NCBI GenBank assembly: GCA_030447685.1
Contig: JAUJOK010000014.1
Span: forward strand, 40,076-104,075
DNA length: 64,000 nucleotides
Reading direction: 5' to 3'
From: Armatimonadaceae bacterium
Lineage (GTDB): Bacteria; Armatimonadota; Armatimonadia; Armatimonadales; Armatimonadaceae
Each line of letters begins with the position of its first letter. Positions within the stretch are counted from its first letter, which is position 1. The notes under the pieces were generated by a model. It saw nothing but the letters and a program-made list of their open reading frames with translations, did not search any database and was not told where the DNA came from. Shown here piece by piece: positions 41,661-50,587 of this stretch. The position numbers and the translations under genes are program-made.

Positions 41661-42869
41661 CAGGGTCATTCAGTTTTCTTTCTGGTTCTGTTATACTTGC
41701 GGCAACGCTATCTTGATGAGGTTTGCTGGTGACGGAATCGGGTTGTCGTCCTTTAGTGGACGTGCTCTCGGAAGTGAAGGATTTTCGCAAGAGTCAGGGC
41801 AGACGCCATCCTTTAGGAGCGGTGCTTGCTCTTGCCTGTGCCGCAACGCTGTGCGGTTACAAGAGCTACGGCGCTATGGCCGACTGGGGCAAAAACTACG
41901 GCAAGGAACTGGCACAGGCACTGGGCTTCCCCGGTGGTAAGACACCTTCGGTGGGCACGCTGCACACGATCTTTCGCCACCTGGACAAGAAGGACTTGGA
42001 GGCAAAGCTTTCTGCCTGGGCACAGTGCGTTCTGAAGCATTCACAGCCGACGAAAGCGGCAGTGGTTGCCCTGGATGGCAAAACGCTGCGCGGCAGCCAG
42101 TGCCAGGGAGCCTGCGACGCATCATCTGTCGGCGGTCAGTCATGGCCTGGGACTGACACTATTGCAAGAAGCGGTTTCCGACAAGACCAATGAGATTGGG
42201 GCCGTGGAGGAGGTACTCAAGGCTTTAGTGTTGGAGGGGCGCGTGGTGACGATGGACGCACTGCTCACGCAGCGCAAAGTCGCCGAGACCATAGTGGACA
42301 AAGGGGGCACTTCGTGATGCTCGTCAAGAACAATCACCCTATCCTGCACCGTAAGCTGAGATGCTTCTTTGCCAGCCCGAACTTGTTTGAACCCGTGCTG
42401 CACCGAGCCAGCAGCAGTGACCTGAGCCACGGAAGAGTCACGGTGCGGCGTCTTGTGGCAAGCGCCGATGTGCCTGCCGGGTATCTGGACTTCCCCCACG
42501 TCGCTCAGGTGTTCTGCCTGAGGCGCGTGCAGCATAAGAAGAGCGGCGGCAAGCGGCAGGAAGAGACGATCTATGGCCTTACCAGTTTGTCGCCGCAAGA
42601 GGCCAGTGCCAAGCGTCTCCTGTCGCTGCTGCGCGGCCACTGGCACATCGAGAACAAGAGCCACTATGTACGCGATGTCACCTTTGATGAAGACCGCTCC
42701 CAGGTGCGCTGCGGCAGCATTCCTCAGGTGCTGGCAGCCATCAGGAACACCTGCATCGGCCTGATGCGAAACAGCGGCTACAAGAACATTGCCGCCGCCT
42801 GCCGCTACCACGCGGCACAGCCACACGCCGCGCTCGCACTGCTGGGTATACGGAAAACTGAATGACCCT
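41661..42869 (+). mobile_element. ISAs1-family insertion sequence with intact ends
   Basis: 1209 bp with perfect 18-bp terminal inverted repeats (CAGGGTCATTCAGTTTTC and its complement). A perfect 10-bp target duplication, CGGCACGCGG, lies at 41651-41660 and 42870-42879. Intact ends and duplication indicate a recent insertion between ung and polA. The transposase gene inside has two frame breaks. Confidence 0.93.
41723..42865 (+). pseudogene. ISAs1-type DDE transposase, two frameshifts
   Basis: Three segments together make a normal ~375-residue ISAs1/H-repeat transposase. The first is LSEVKDFRKSQGRRHPLGAV ... VVALDGKTLRGS (first catalytic Asp). The second is THHLSAVSHGLGLTLLQEAV ... VVTMDALLTQRKVAETIV (second Asp), in a shifted frame. 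The third is VMLVKNNHPILHRKLRCFFA ... RGHWHIENKSHYVRDVTFDE (Glu), in a further frame. The second break is at GGGGGCAC near 42307, where one more G would restore GGHFVMLVKNN. With such young ends, sequencing error or programmed shifting should be considered before decay. Confidence 0.85.
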
Positions 42870-42940
42870 GCGGCACGCGGCCATTAAGGAGGGGCGGGGC
42901 GGGCAAAGAGGTAAAATAACGGGCAGGAGAACTGTTTACC

Positions 42941-45900
42941 ATGCCTGACGACGCGACGCCCGACGCCGGGGCTTCTGCTTCTTCGTCTTCCAAAAAGCTC
43001 GTTCTGATTGACGGGAACTCGCTGCTGTATCGCGGCTTCTTTGCGATGCGCGCGCTCACCACCAGCGCCGGTCAGCCTACCAACGCCGTGTTCTCGTTCA
43101 CGATGATGCTGCTGACACTGCTGAACGAGCAGAAGCCGGACGTGATGATCGCCGCCTGGGATGCGCCGGTGAAGACATTCCGCCACGAGGAGTTCAAGGC
43201 GTACAAGGGAACGCGCGCCGCGCCGCCTTCGGAATTGGTGGAGCAGGGGCCGGTTGCCCGCGAGATGCTGACGGCGTTCGGCGTGCCGATGATCGAGGCT
43301 CCCGGCTATGAGGCCGATGACATTATCGGAACGCTCGCCGCGCGGGGCCGCGCGCAGGGCTATGAGGTGCTGATCGTCACCGGGGACCTGGACGCCCTGC
43401 AATTAGTGGAGCCGGGCGTGCGAGTGATGACCACCATCAAGGGCGTCACCGACACGGTTATCTACGACGAGGACGCCGTCCGCAAGCGTTACAGCCTGCG
43501 CCCCGATCAGCTTGCCGACTACCGCGCGCTCAAAGGCGACACCAGCGACAATATTCCCGGCGTCCCCGGCGTCGGCGATAAAACGGCGTCTCAGCTTCTC
43601 CAGCAGTACGACACGGTCGAAAACCTGCTGTACCACCTGGATGAGATCAAATCGGCTAAACTTCAGGCCGCGCTGGTGGGCGGAACCGAGCAGATGACCC
43701 TCAGCAAGCGCCTGGCGACGATCATCCGCGATGTTCCCCTGGAAAATATCGACATTCCCACCCTCGACGCCGAGCCGCTGTCGCCGGACTACGACCGGGT
43801 GCGCGCTCTGTTCGAGCGTTTGGAGTTCCGCACCTTGCTGCGCCGTCTGCCTTCCGCCCCCAATAATGGGGGTGCCCGAAGGGGCGACACGACTGATAAC
43901 TCCGACACCCCCCTTATTGGGCGAGCGTCGCCTGCGTGGGGCGCGGGGGGCCTCAACGACGAAGACCTCCCCGACCCGTTCGCCGTGCCGGAGGACAATA
44001 GCGCGCTGCCTGCCCTGCCCACCGTGGTTTCCTCCGAACCGCCCGCCGAATACCGCGACGCCAATACGCCCGAAACGCTGGCGGCAATGGCGGAAGCGGC
44101 GCGGAAGGCGCACCGGATCGGGCTGCGGCTCCACACCACGGACGGCATTCTGGACTCCCAGCTTCTCGGCGTCACTCTCGCTACCGGCGACGGCGTTGTC
44201 TATTATGCGCCTGTGGAAGCCCCCCCCGCCCCCAGCCGCACTGCGGCTATTGAACCGCCCTTCGGGCGTGGGGGTGCCGGAATTGCCCCTCGTGCCGCCG
44301 CTCCTCTCCCCCTCTCCCACAGCGTGGGGGAGGGGGCCGGGGGGAGGGGCCAATCCTCACTCTTCGATGAACCGACGCCTGAACCAATCAGCGTCCCACC
44401 GGCGGTTGCGGAAACGGTTCCCCTCCCTGACGTCCTGCGCACTGTGCTGGAAGAAGCGACCGTCCTGAAGGTAACGCACGACGCCAAAAGCGACATCGCC
44501 GTTCTGGCCCGGTATGGCGTCACCCTGCGCGGCATCGTCTTCGATACGGAACTGGCTGCCTATCTGCTCAACGCCGGACGCCGCTCCGGTTTCCCCCTGC
44601 ACGAAATCGCCGCCGATTATGCGGGGCGCGAACTGTCGCCGCTCGATAAAAAGACGCGCAAAGGAATGGACGCGGAGGCAGCGCGCGCCCACGATAAGGC
44701 GCAGACGCTCGCCGAGGCGGATGCGATTCTGGCGACCATGCGCGTTCAGGAGCCGCGTCTCGCCGCCGACGGGCTGATGGAGGTACTGAACCGGCTGGAC
44801 CTGCCGGTTTCTCCGATTCTGGCGGAAATGGAGATTAACGGCGTGGCGGTGGACGTGGCGACGCTGAACCGGGTGGCGGCGGAGATGCAGGCGAAGGTGG
44901 ACGCGCTTCAGGCGGAAATTTACGCGGCGGCGGGGGAGACATTCAATATCGGCTCCCCGAAGCAGCTACAGGAAGTTCTGTTCGAGAAGATGAAGCTGCC
45001 GTCGGGAAAGAAGACCAAGACCGGGTATTCCACAGGCGCGGACGTACTGGAGGAGCTTGCCGCGGAGCACCCTATCGTCTCCCGGATTCTCCAATATCGG
45101 GAACTGACCAAGCTCAAAAGCACCTACGCCGACGCCATGCCGCTGCTGGTGCGTCCCGATACGGGCCGTATCCACACGTCACTGAACCAGACCGTTGCGG
45201 CCACCGGGCGGCTTTCCTCGTCCAACCCGAACCTGCAGAATATCCCTATCCGCACCGAGATCGGACGCGAGATTCGACGGGCGTTTATCGCCTCGCCGGG
45301 CAATGTGCTGGTGTCGGCGGATTATTCGCAGATCGAGCTGCGTTTGTTCGCGCATGTTTCCAAAGACCCGGAGTTGATGGCCGCCTTCTCATCGGGCGAG
45401 GATATCCACAAGTACACCGCTTCCCGCATGTACAGCGTTCCCGTCGCCGACGTCACTTCGGATATGCGCCGGGCGGCCAAGACGGTGAACTACGCTGTTA
45501 TCTACGGCATCTCGGAGTTCGCGCTGGCGCGGATGCTGGGCATCAGCATGGTCGAAGCCAAGGAGCTGAAAACCTCCTACTTTGCCCGCTTCCCCGGCGT
45601 CCGCCAGTATCTGGACCAGACAATAGCGTTTGCGCGCGAAAAGGGCTATGTGCAGACCCTGTTCGGGCGGCGGCGGTTTATTCCGGATATCACGTCGCGC
45701 GTCTTCCAGTTCCGCCAGGCCGCCGAGCGCGCCGCCGCGAATATGCCGATTCAGGGGTCGTCTGCGGACATCATGAAGGTCGCCATGATCGCTGTTTATG
45801 ACATGATGAAACGGGAAAAGGTCCGCTCGAAGATGATCCTCCAGGTCCACGACGAGCTTCTTTTCGATGTCCCGCCCGACGAAGTGCCCCATCTGGCCCC

Positions 45901-46033
45901 ACGGGTCCGCGAGTGTATGGCAGGCGCGTATCCCCTCGCGGTGACGCTGGACGTGGAGGTCAAGACCGGCAAAACCTGGGCTGACGTAACACCGGTGGAA
46001 GATATGGCAGAAGCGCCGCCGGGCGAGGAGTAG
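42941..46033 (+). CDS. polA: DNA polymerase I carrying two in-frame palindromic insertions
   Basis: 1030 residues, ~100 longer than usual. The 5' nuclease domain (1-300) begins LVLIDGNSLLYRGFFAMRAL and has HhH VPGVGDKTASQLLQQY. The 3'-5' exonuclease fold (~355-620) has lost the DxE of Exo I, although THDAKSDIAVLARYG keeps one Asp, so proofreading is probably absent. The polymerase domain has motif A VSADYSQIELRLFAHVSKD, motif B RRAAKTVNYAVIYGISEFAL and motif C LQVHDELLFDV. The residue matching Taq Phe667 is Tyr. The additions near residues 305-340 and 425-470 are encoded by palindromic repeats found elsewhere in the window. Confidence 0.96.
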   Translation: MPDDATPDAGASASSSSKKLVLIDGNSLLYRGFFAMRALTTSAGQPTNAVFSFTMMLLTLLNEQKPDVMIAAWDAPVKTFRHEEFKAYKGTRAAPPSELVEQGPVAREMLTAFGVPMIEAPGYEADDIIGTLAARGRAQGYEVLIVTGDLDALQLVEPGVRVMTTIKGVTDTVIYDEDAVRKRYSLRPDQLADYRALKGDTSDNIPGVPGVGDKTASQLLQQYDTVENLLYHLDEIKSAKLQAALVGGTEQMTLSKRLATIIRDVPLENIDIPTLDAEPLSPDYDRVRALFERLEFRTLLRRLPSAPNNGGARRGDTTDNSDTPLIGRASPAWGAGGLNDEDLPDPFAVPEDNSALPALPTVVSSEPPAEYRDANTPETLAAMAEAARKAHRIGLRLHTTDGILDSQLLGVTLATGDGVVYYAPVEAPPAPSRTAAIEPPFGRGGAGIAPRAAAPLPLSHSVGEGAGGRGQSSLFDEPTPEPISVPPAVAETVPLPDVLRTVLEEATVLKVTHDAKSDIAVLARYGVTLRGIVFDTELAAYLLNAGRRSGFPLHEIAADYAGRELSPLDKKTRKGMDAEAARAHDKAQTLAEADAILATMRVQEPRLAADGLMEVLNRLDLPVSPILAEMEINGVAVDVATLNRVAAEMQAKVDALQAEIYAAAGETFNIGSPKQLQEVLFEKMKLPSGKKTKTGYSTGADVLEELAAEHPIVSRILQYRELTKLKSTYADAMPLLVRPDTGRIHTSLNQTVAATGRLSSSNPNLQNIPIRTEIGREIRRAFIASPGNVLVSADYSQIELRLFAHVSKDPELMAAFSSGEDIHKYTASRMYSVPVADVTSDMRRAAKTVNYAVIYGISEFALARMLGISMVEAKELKTSYFARFPGVRQYLDQTIAFAREKGYVQTLFGRRRFIPDITSRVFQFRQAAERAAANMPIQGSSADIMKVAMIAVYDMMKREKVRSKMILQVHDELLFDVPPDEVPHLAPRVRECMAGAYPLAVTLDVEVKTGKTWADVTPVEDMAEAPPGEE
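43855..43960 (+). repeat. Palindromic repeat inserted in frame in polA, copy 1
   Basis: Contains CCCCCAATAATGGGGG, a GGGTGCCCGAAGGGGCGAC hairpin and TTATTGGGCGAGCGTCGCC. The last motif recurs at 52020-52135 and 61440-61456. It encodes APNNGGARRGDTTDNSD and IGRASPAWGAGG in the linker between the nuclease and exonuclease-like domains, where extra length is tolerable. Confidence 0.8.
44215..44352 (+). repeat. Palindromic repeat inserted in frame in polA, copy 2
   Basis: Holds CCTCTCCCCCTCTCCCACAG followed by CGTGGGGGAGGGGGCCGG, almost identical to one arm of the gltB-gltD element at 27795-27835, preceded by CCGCCCTTCGGGCGTGGGGG. It encodes a Pro/Ala/Gly-rich stretch (PLPLSHSVGEGAGGRGQ) in a loop of the exonuclease-like domain, without breaking the frame. 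Confidence 0.85.
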
Positions 46034-46057
46034 AAAGCCCCTTCCCGCTGCACCTTT

Positions 46058-46080
46058 CCCCTCCCTTCACCGGGGAGGGG
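46058..46080. terminator. Hairpin between convergent polA and next gene
   Basis: CCCCTCCC and GGGGAGGGG around a six-base loop, 25 bases after the polA stop. It could end both transcripts, or it may be another member of the GC-rich palindrome family. Confidence 0.6.
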
Positions 46081-46090
46081 AATAACGCAG

Positions 46091-46933
46091 CTAAATCGGA
46101 GCGGCGAAAGCGGCAGTGGAACGCACCGAGGAAGAAGAGGCGCGCGATAAATGCGCTCTGCGACCCGGTACGAACCGATTGGCCTGCACCTGAGCGCGCT
46201 GGGAGGCATAGCGACGCAGAAGAGACGCAGCCAGGACGGCATCGCTTTTGTTCATGAAGCGATTTACCTGCTCAAGCGCCTCGGCCTGCTTCCCCGCGTC
46301 CGCATAACGCCGCGTCGCTCGGTTCCTTTCCTCATCCCGCTGTTTTCGCGCCGCCAGAATTCGGGGCAGCATTTCGCGCTCGTAGAAGGCACGCAGCACT
46401 TCTTCACTGTGGACAATCCGCTCGCAAACATCCGGGGACGCCACCCTTTTCGCCAGTGCCATCTCGACTCGCCCCGCCTGCGAATCCAGGGCGCGTCCCG
46501 TTAAAAAGGCCTGGAGGGTAGGAGACGGCGTCGCCAGCGCCTGCGCGCTCAGTTGGCGCACCCGCATCACCCAGCCCTGCGCTTCCTGGGGGTCGCCCGC
46601 CCGAACCTCCTGCATGGCCCGCGCGCACAGCATTCTGCCCAGAACGATCATGCGCGCTGCCGAAGAAAGATCGCGCGAAACCGATTCCAGATCAGCCGAA
46701 TCGGGCATTTCCACAGGCTGACCGGCGGCCTCTTGCAGCAAGGCGACTGCCTCGGCGTCGCGTCCCGCCTCCAGAAGTTCAGCGGTTCGGTCATACAAAG
46801 CCAGTGTTCGCTGGGCAGCGGCGCTTATGGCGGGCGCATCCGAGCGGGAGGCGGCGAATCGCAGGGCGAGAGGGAGACCCAGCGAAACGGAAAAAAATAC
46901 AGCTATAGGCACTGTCCATTTGCGCGTCTGCAT
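46091..46933 (-). CDS. Secreted helical protein, unknown function
   Basis: 280 residues. A signal/anchor sequence covers ~8-28. The mature protein is almost entirely helical with heptad-like regions (TLALYDRTAELLEAGRDAEA, AARKQRDEERNRATRRYADA), and the last 40 residues are Arg/Ser/Ala-rich. No family is recognised. Confidence 0.65.
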   Translation of the reverse strand: MQTRKWTVPIAVFFSVSLGLPLALRFAASRSDAPAISAAAQRTLALYDRTAELLEAGRDAEAVALLQEAAGQPVEMPDSADLESVSRDLSSAARMIVLGRMLCARAMQEVRAGDPQEAQGWVMRVRQLSAQALATPSPTLQAFLTGRALDSQAGRVEMALAKRVASPDVCERIVHSEEVLRAFYEREMLPRILAARKQRDEERNRATRRYADAGKQAEALEQVNRFMNKSDAVLAASLLRRYASQRAQVQANRFVPGRRAHLSRASSSSVRSTAAFAAPI

Positions 46934-47244
46934 ACAACGTACTCCTTTTGCACTATCATCGAACCGGGCAAGGCAGTGTTGCTTCTTACGCCTGGCCGAG
47001 GCTCCGGTACTTTAACGTCGCCTGGCTCTCGCAGTAAATTACCTATTTTTTAGATTTATAACGAAACTTTTCGTACTCTAAAAATAGCGAGGCAACGCCC
47101 CATCCTGTAAACGAATGGGCAGCACGTTTCAGCGAACTCACGCCAAATTTAGCAGATAAAAGCAATCAGGCGCAAAAAATCTATTGACATCTACGACGTA
47201 GTTCGTAAATAATACAGAAACTGCGTAGTGAGAGGGGTTTCTTT
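46934..47244. other. AT-rich divergent intergenic region
   Basis: 311 bases, markedly richer in AT than its surroundings. It contains a long hairpin (CTATTTTTTAGA at 47043-47054 and TCTAAAAATAG at 47077-47087, with an inner ACGAAA/TTTCGT) and the blaI promoter region. No gene is seen. Confidence 0.6.
47184..47229 (+). promoter_or_regulatory. blaI promoter with BlaI-type operator boxes
   Basis: -35 TTGACA (47184-47189) and -10 TAAATA (47206-47211), 16 bases apart. Between them lies the palindrome CTACGACGTAG (47191-47201). A second related box, ACTGCGTAGT (47220-47229), follows. The position suggests autorepression by the BlaI-like regulator encoded directly downstream. Confidence 0.7.
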
Positions 47245-47628
47245 ATGAAGGAACAGACGAACAAACCAACCGACGCAGAACTCAGAATCTTGCGCGTGCT
47301 ATGGCAGCGAGGCCCCAGCACCGTCCGCGAGGTTTACGAGGAGCTGCATCGGGACCGCCCGGTGGTATACACGACCGTGCTGAAGTTCCTGCAAATCATG
47401 ACCGAAAAGGGTCTGGTGACACGGGAAGATGCCGGACGCGCCCATGTCTACCATGCCTGCGGGTCGGAAGAGCAGGCGCAGCGTCGGCTGGTCGAGAATC
47501 TGCTGGACCGCGCCTTTGGCGGTTCGGCGCAAAAGCTGGTTCTGCAGGCGCTGACGGCCCGTAAAGCGTCAGCGGAGGAGTTGTCGGAAATTCGCAAGAT
47601 TCTGGATGAGCTGGAAGGTGGTGCATGA
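47245..47628 (+). CDS. BlaI/MecI/CopY-family repressor
   Basis: 127 residues. N-terminal winged helix: PTDAELRILRVLWQRGPSTV and RPVVYTTVLKFLQIMTEKGL. The C-terminal helical dimerisation region contains QRRLVENLLDRAFGGSAQKL. In the family, the repressor is cleaved or released on signal from its membrane partner. It overlaps the M56 peptidase gene by 4 bp, the classical blaI-blaR arrangement. Confidence 0.93.
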   Translation: MKEQTNKPTDAELRILRVLWQRGPSTVREVYEELHRDRPVVYTTVLKFLQIMTEKGLVTREDAGRAHVYHACGSEEQAQRRLVENLLDRAFGGSAQKLVLQALTARKASAEELSEIRKILDELEGGA

Positions 47629-49658
47629 TGACGGCTCTGGAGGATTTCCTTCAGCACCCCACGGTTTCTGTCCTGGGCTGGACCCTGGTACATTTCCTCT
47701 GGCAGGGCGCGGTTATCGCCACGCTGCTGGGCGGAGCGTTCCGTCTGCTGCGCCGGAGCGCGGCGGCCAATGCCCGCTACGGGCTGGCTTGCGGCGCGCT
47801 TTTGCTGATGGCGGTCAGCCCGGCAGTCACCTTTGTCGTACTGACGCCTTTGGGGGCAGGCTCATCCGTTCCGCCGTGGACACTGGTTAAATCCTCCGCC
47901 GGCGCTTTCCTGCCGCCGTCTCCGCCGATCTGGCTGCCCCTTCTGGTGGCGGCCTGGGGAGCGGGCGTGCTATTTCTGTCACTGCGGCTTCTGGGCGGAT
48001 GGGTACAGGTCGAGCGGCTGAAGCGGCGGGCTACCCGCCCGATTAACGGCCCGCTCCAGGACATGACCCGAGAGATGGCCCGGCGGCTGCGTATCACGCG
48101 GCCCGTGGTACTCTTGGAATCCGCCGTGGTGCAGGTACCCACCGTTCTGGGCGGCTTCCGCTCCGTTATTCTCGTGCCTGCCAGCGCCCTGTCGGGGCTG
48201 CCTGCGCCGCAGTTGGAGGCGCTTCTGGCCCACGAACTGGCGCATATCCGCCGCTGGGATTACCTGGTAAACCTGCTTCAAACGGCTATCGAAACGCTGT
48301 TGTTTTACCATCCGGCAGTATGGTGGATTTCCCGGCAGATACGTGTCGAGCGGGAAAACTGCTGCGACGATATGGCCGTCTCCCTTCTCGGGGATCGACA
48401 TACTTATGTCCGCGCGCTCGCTTCTCTGGAAGAGCTGCGCGCGGTCTCCACGCCGCTGGCGCTGGCCGGAAACGGCGGCGATCTGCTGGCCCGCATCCGG
48501 CGACTGCTGGGACGCCCTTCGGCTCATCCGGGCGTAGGGCTGGTGTCTTTGTCCGGCATGGTTTGCGTGACTCTGTTTTCCGCGCTGGCCGTTCTGCACC
48601 TGCACGCCTCCATCGCAGGAGAAGGTGCGGAGGGCAGCAAGCAGCGCCGCCGGACGCTCGCGCAGACGGAGCAGCAGTCATCTGCCGCTTCTTCCGTGGC
48701 GGCGGGGCGACAGGCTCGGCTCCCTACCGTAAAAGCTGCTGCTGCGCGACGGCAGCGCGCGCGCAATAGCCGCACGCCGCGTGTCATCGCCGCCCAGCAG
48801 CAGCAATCTGCGCCGCTTCCCCTGGTTGCCGCGCCCGCCGAACCGCGCCGCCGCGCAGCGCTGCCCGCGATACCGCCGCCGCTGGTCACGCCCGCTGCAG
48901 TTCCGCTGCCCGTGGCATCCGTCGCCGCCCCGGCAAAGATCACGCTTGCCAGGCATACGGTAGAACCATTCGCTGTTCGTCTTATTACGCCTCCAACCGT
49001 CCCGACAGAGGTATCTCCAGCACCTTCGACACCTTTGCCTCCGCGCGGCTTTCATCGGGCGTTCGCTCGCAACCTTGTCGACCCGCAGGAGCAGGCGGAT
49101 CTGGCCGTTGACGGGGAAACACCGGAACCGGCGACGCCCCGACAAGCGATAACGCCCGCGCAGACGGTGAAAACGGCCTTCGGAAATGCCGGGGCCGATG
49201 ACAACACCGAAGACGGCGTGACAGATTCTGCCGATCCCGTGGTCATGGTAGACGCCACAGACAGCAGCGATTCCACCGCCGATGAGCCGACGGAAGACGT
49301 TGAGATAACGCAGGCGAAGGGACGGGGCACCGCGACAACGCCCCCGGTGCAGGTCGCCGAGCAGCAATCAGCGCCAGCCTACAAGACGGTAAAAGACGTT
49401 ATCGAAGAGTTGTGCCGGGAACTTGCGCGTCTTGACCTGGATGTGACTATAACCCAGGTACGGGATGGCGTGAATATAAGCTCTCTATCGCGCGCTGTCC
49501 GCCACTCCGTGCGTCTAATCAAGAAGCGCCTCGATCACTGTCCGGAGGAGCGGATAATGGTCTGGATCATCCTTCCTCCCGAAGCTGGCCCTGCCATTGA
49601 AGGTCCTGCGAAGCCGGAGTTCCTCAAGCCGGACACATCGCCCTTGCAGGCCGATTGA
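47625..49658 (+). CDS. BlaR1/M56-family membrane metallopeptidase
   Basis: 677 residues. Four membrane helices lie in the first ~330 residues, surrounding the zinc motif LEALLAHELAHIRRWDYLVN near 205 and the downstream Glu in VERENCCDDMAVSLLGDRHT. Beyond ~330 there is a long Ala/Pro/Gln-rich extracytoplasmic region. A small C-terminal domain follows (YKTVKDVIEELCRELARLDL ... IMVWIILPPE) instead of the penicillin-binding domain of true BlaR1. The signal it senses is therefore probably not a beta-lactam. Confidence 0.9.
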   Translation: MMTALEDFLQHPTVSVLGWTLVHFLWQGAVIATLLGGAFRLLRRSAAANARYGLACGALLLMAVSPAVTFVVLTPLGAGSSVPPWTLVKSSAGAFLPPSPPIWLPLLVAAWGAGVLFLSLRLLGGWVQVERLKRRATRPINGPLQDMTREMARRLRITRPVVLLESAVVQVPTVLGGFRSVILVPASALSGLPAPQLEALLAHELAHIRRWDYLVNLLQTAIETLLFYHPAVWWISRQIRVERENCCDDMAVSLLGDRHTYVRALASLEELRAVSTPLALAGNGGDLLARIRRLLGRPSAHPGVGLVSLSGMVCVTLFSALAVLHLHASIAGEGAEGSKQRRRTLAQTEQQSSAASSVAAGRQARLPTVKAAAARRQRARNSRTPRVIAAQQQQSAPLPLVAAPAEPRRRAALPAIPPPLVTPAAVPLPVASVAAPAKITLARHTVEPFAVRLITPPTVPTEVSPAPSTPLPPRGFHRAFARNLVDPQEQADLAVDGETPEPATPRQAITPAQTVKTAFGNAGADDNTEDGVTDSADPVVMVDATDSSDSTADEPTEDVEITQAKGRGTATTPPVQVAEQQSAPAYKTVKDVIEELCRELARLDLDVTITQVRDGVNISSLSRAVRHSVRLIKKRLDHCPEERIMVWIILPPEAGPAIEGPAKPEFLKPDTSPLQAD

Positions 49659-49686
49659 ATCTTCTCTTTCCCTCCTCGTCGTTTTC

Positions 49687-49718
49687 AAAAGCCCGGTGAC
49701 AGCCGTCACCGGGCTTTT
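49687..49718 (+). terminator. Intrinsic terminator
   Basis: AAAAGCCCGGTGAC / GTCACCGGGCTTTT around a four-base loop, 28 bases after the M56 gene. Confidence 0.93.
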
Positions 49719-49888
49719 GTTATGCCGCACGGTTTACGTTCCCTGAGGAAACGGAAAAAGCAGTCCGATAATAGTTCAAACGATAGACCTAAATTGGCTG
49801 TCGTTCCGGTGTCTATCGTCGGTGCGCTTCCCACCGTGGTTCCGCCCGCAGCGGGAAATCCGGCATTGTGTATGAAGGAGACTTAAGG

Positions 49889-50572
49889 ATGCGCTTTTCT
49901 TTCGGCTTTCTGCGGATAGCTCTTGCCCTGCTGGTTCTATTGACTGCCCCTGCGGCACGCGCGCAGGTCGTCACCACTTTCGATAACGGTCTGCCCCAAC
50001 TGGCTCCCGGCAACGATATGTCCTTCTTTATCCAGGCCGAGGACTTTTCCCTGACCTCCGCCACGGTGCTGAACGGTGTCCGCTTCTGGAGCAGTGAGGC
50101 GTCGCCGTCCGCCTATCGCGGCTCGCTGACCTGGTGGATATATGCCAACAACGGCGGGACGCCGGGGCAGGTATTGGCGACTGCAACCACCAGCGCCGTA
50201 ACGCGCACCGACACCGGGCGCACCACGTTCATTGAAGGGACGGCATTCAGCGAAGTCCTCAACGAATTTTCGCTGCCCGACGTTTCACTTGCCTCCGGCA
50301 GCTATTGGCTGGGGCTGCACAACGGCGCTCCTGACGACATATCGGGCACGGACATGCTCTGGTCGCCCGCCGCCGCTAACAACACCGTGGCGGGCCGTGA
50401 GGACGTCTTCCCCTTCGGGGACAGTTTTACCAGCACGGATAACGGAGCGGAGCATGCCTTTCAGGTTTCCGGTATCACCGCCGTTCCCGAACCCGGTACT
50501 GTCGCTCTGGCCGTCGGTGGCGTGCTGCCGCTTGCGGGCGCGGCGATCCGACGAAAGCGGCACAAGCGGTAG
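49889..50572 (+). CDS. PEP-CTERM protein
   Basis: 227 residues from the ATG at 49889 (AAGGAG upstream). Signal peptide 1-25 (ending APAARA), then a beta-rich domain (VTTFDNGLPQLAPGNDMSFF, GVRFWSSEASPSAYRGSLTW). The C-terminal sorting signal is VPEPGTVALAVGGVLPLAGA plus RRKRHKR. It shares the signal type, but not the domain, with the gene at 12128. Confidence 0.85.
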   Translation: MRFSFGFLRIALALLVLLTAPAARAQVVTTFDNGLPQLAPGNDMSFFIQAEDFSLTSATVLNGVRFWSSEASPSAYRGSLTWWIYANNGGTPGQVLATATTSAVTRTDTGRTTFIEGTAFSEVLNEFSLPDVSLASGSYWLGLHNGAPDDISGTDMLWSPAAANNTVAGREDVFPFGDSFTSTDNGAEHAFQVSGITAVPEPGTVALAVGGVLPLAGAAIRRKRHKR

Positions 50573-50587
50573 CCACTGCGCAAAATC

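Noticed and set aside
41723..42865. Programmed frameshifting in the ISAs1 transposase
   Set aside because: ISAs1 members normally have a single frame, and one break falls in a G-run like the other suspected errors. Not excluded, but less likely.
47043..47087. AT-rich hairpin as a terminator
   Set aside because: No T-run follows, and it lies in the divergent promoter region rather than after a gene.
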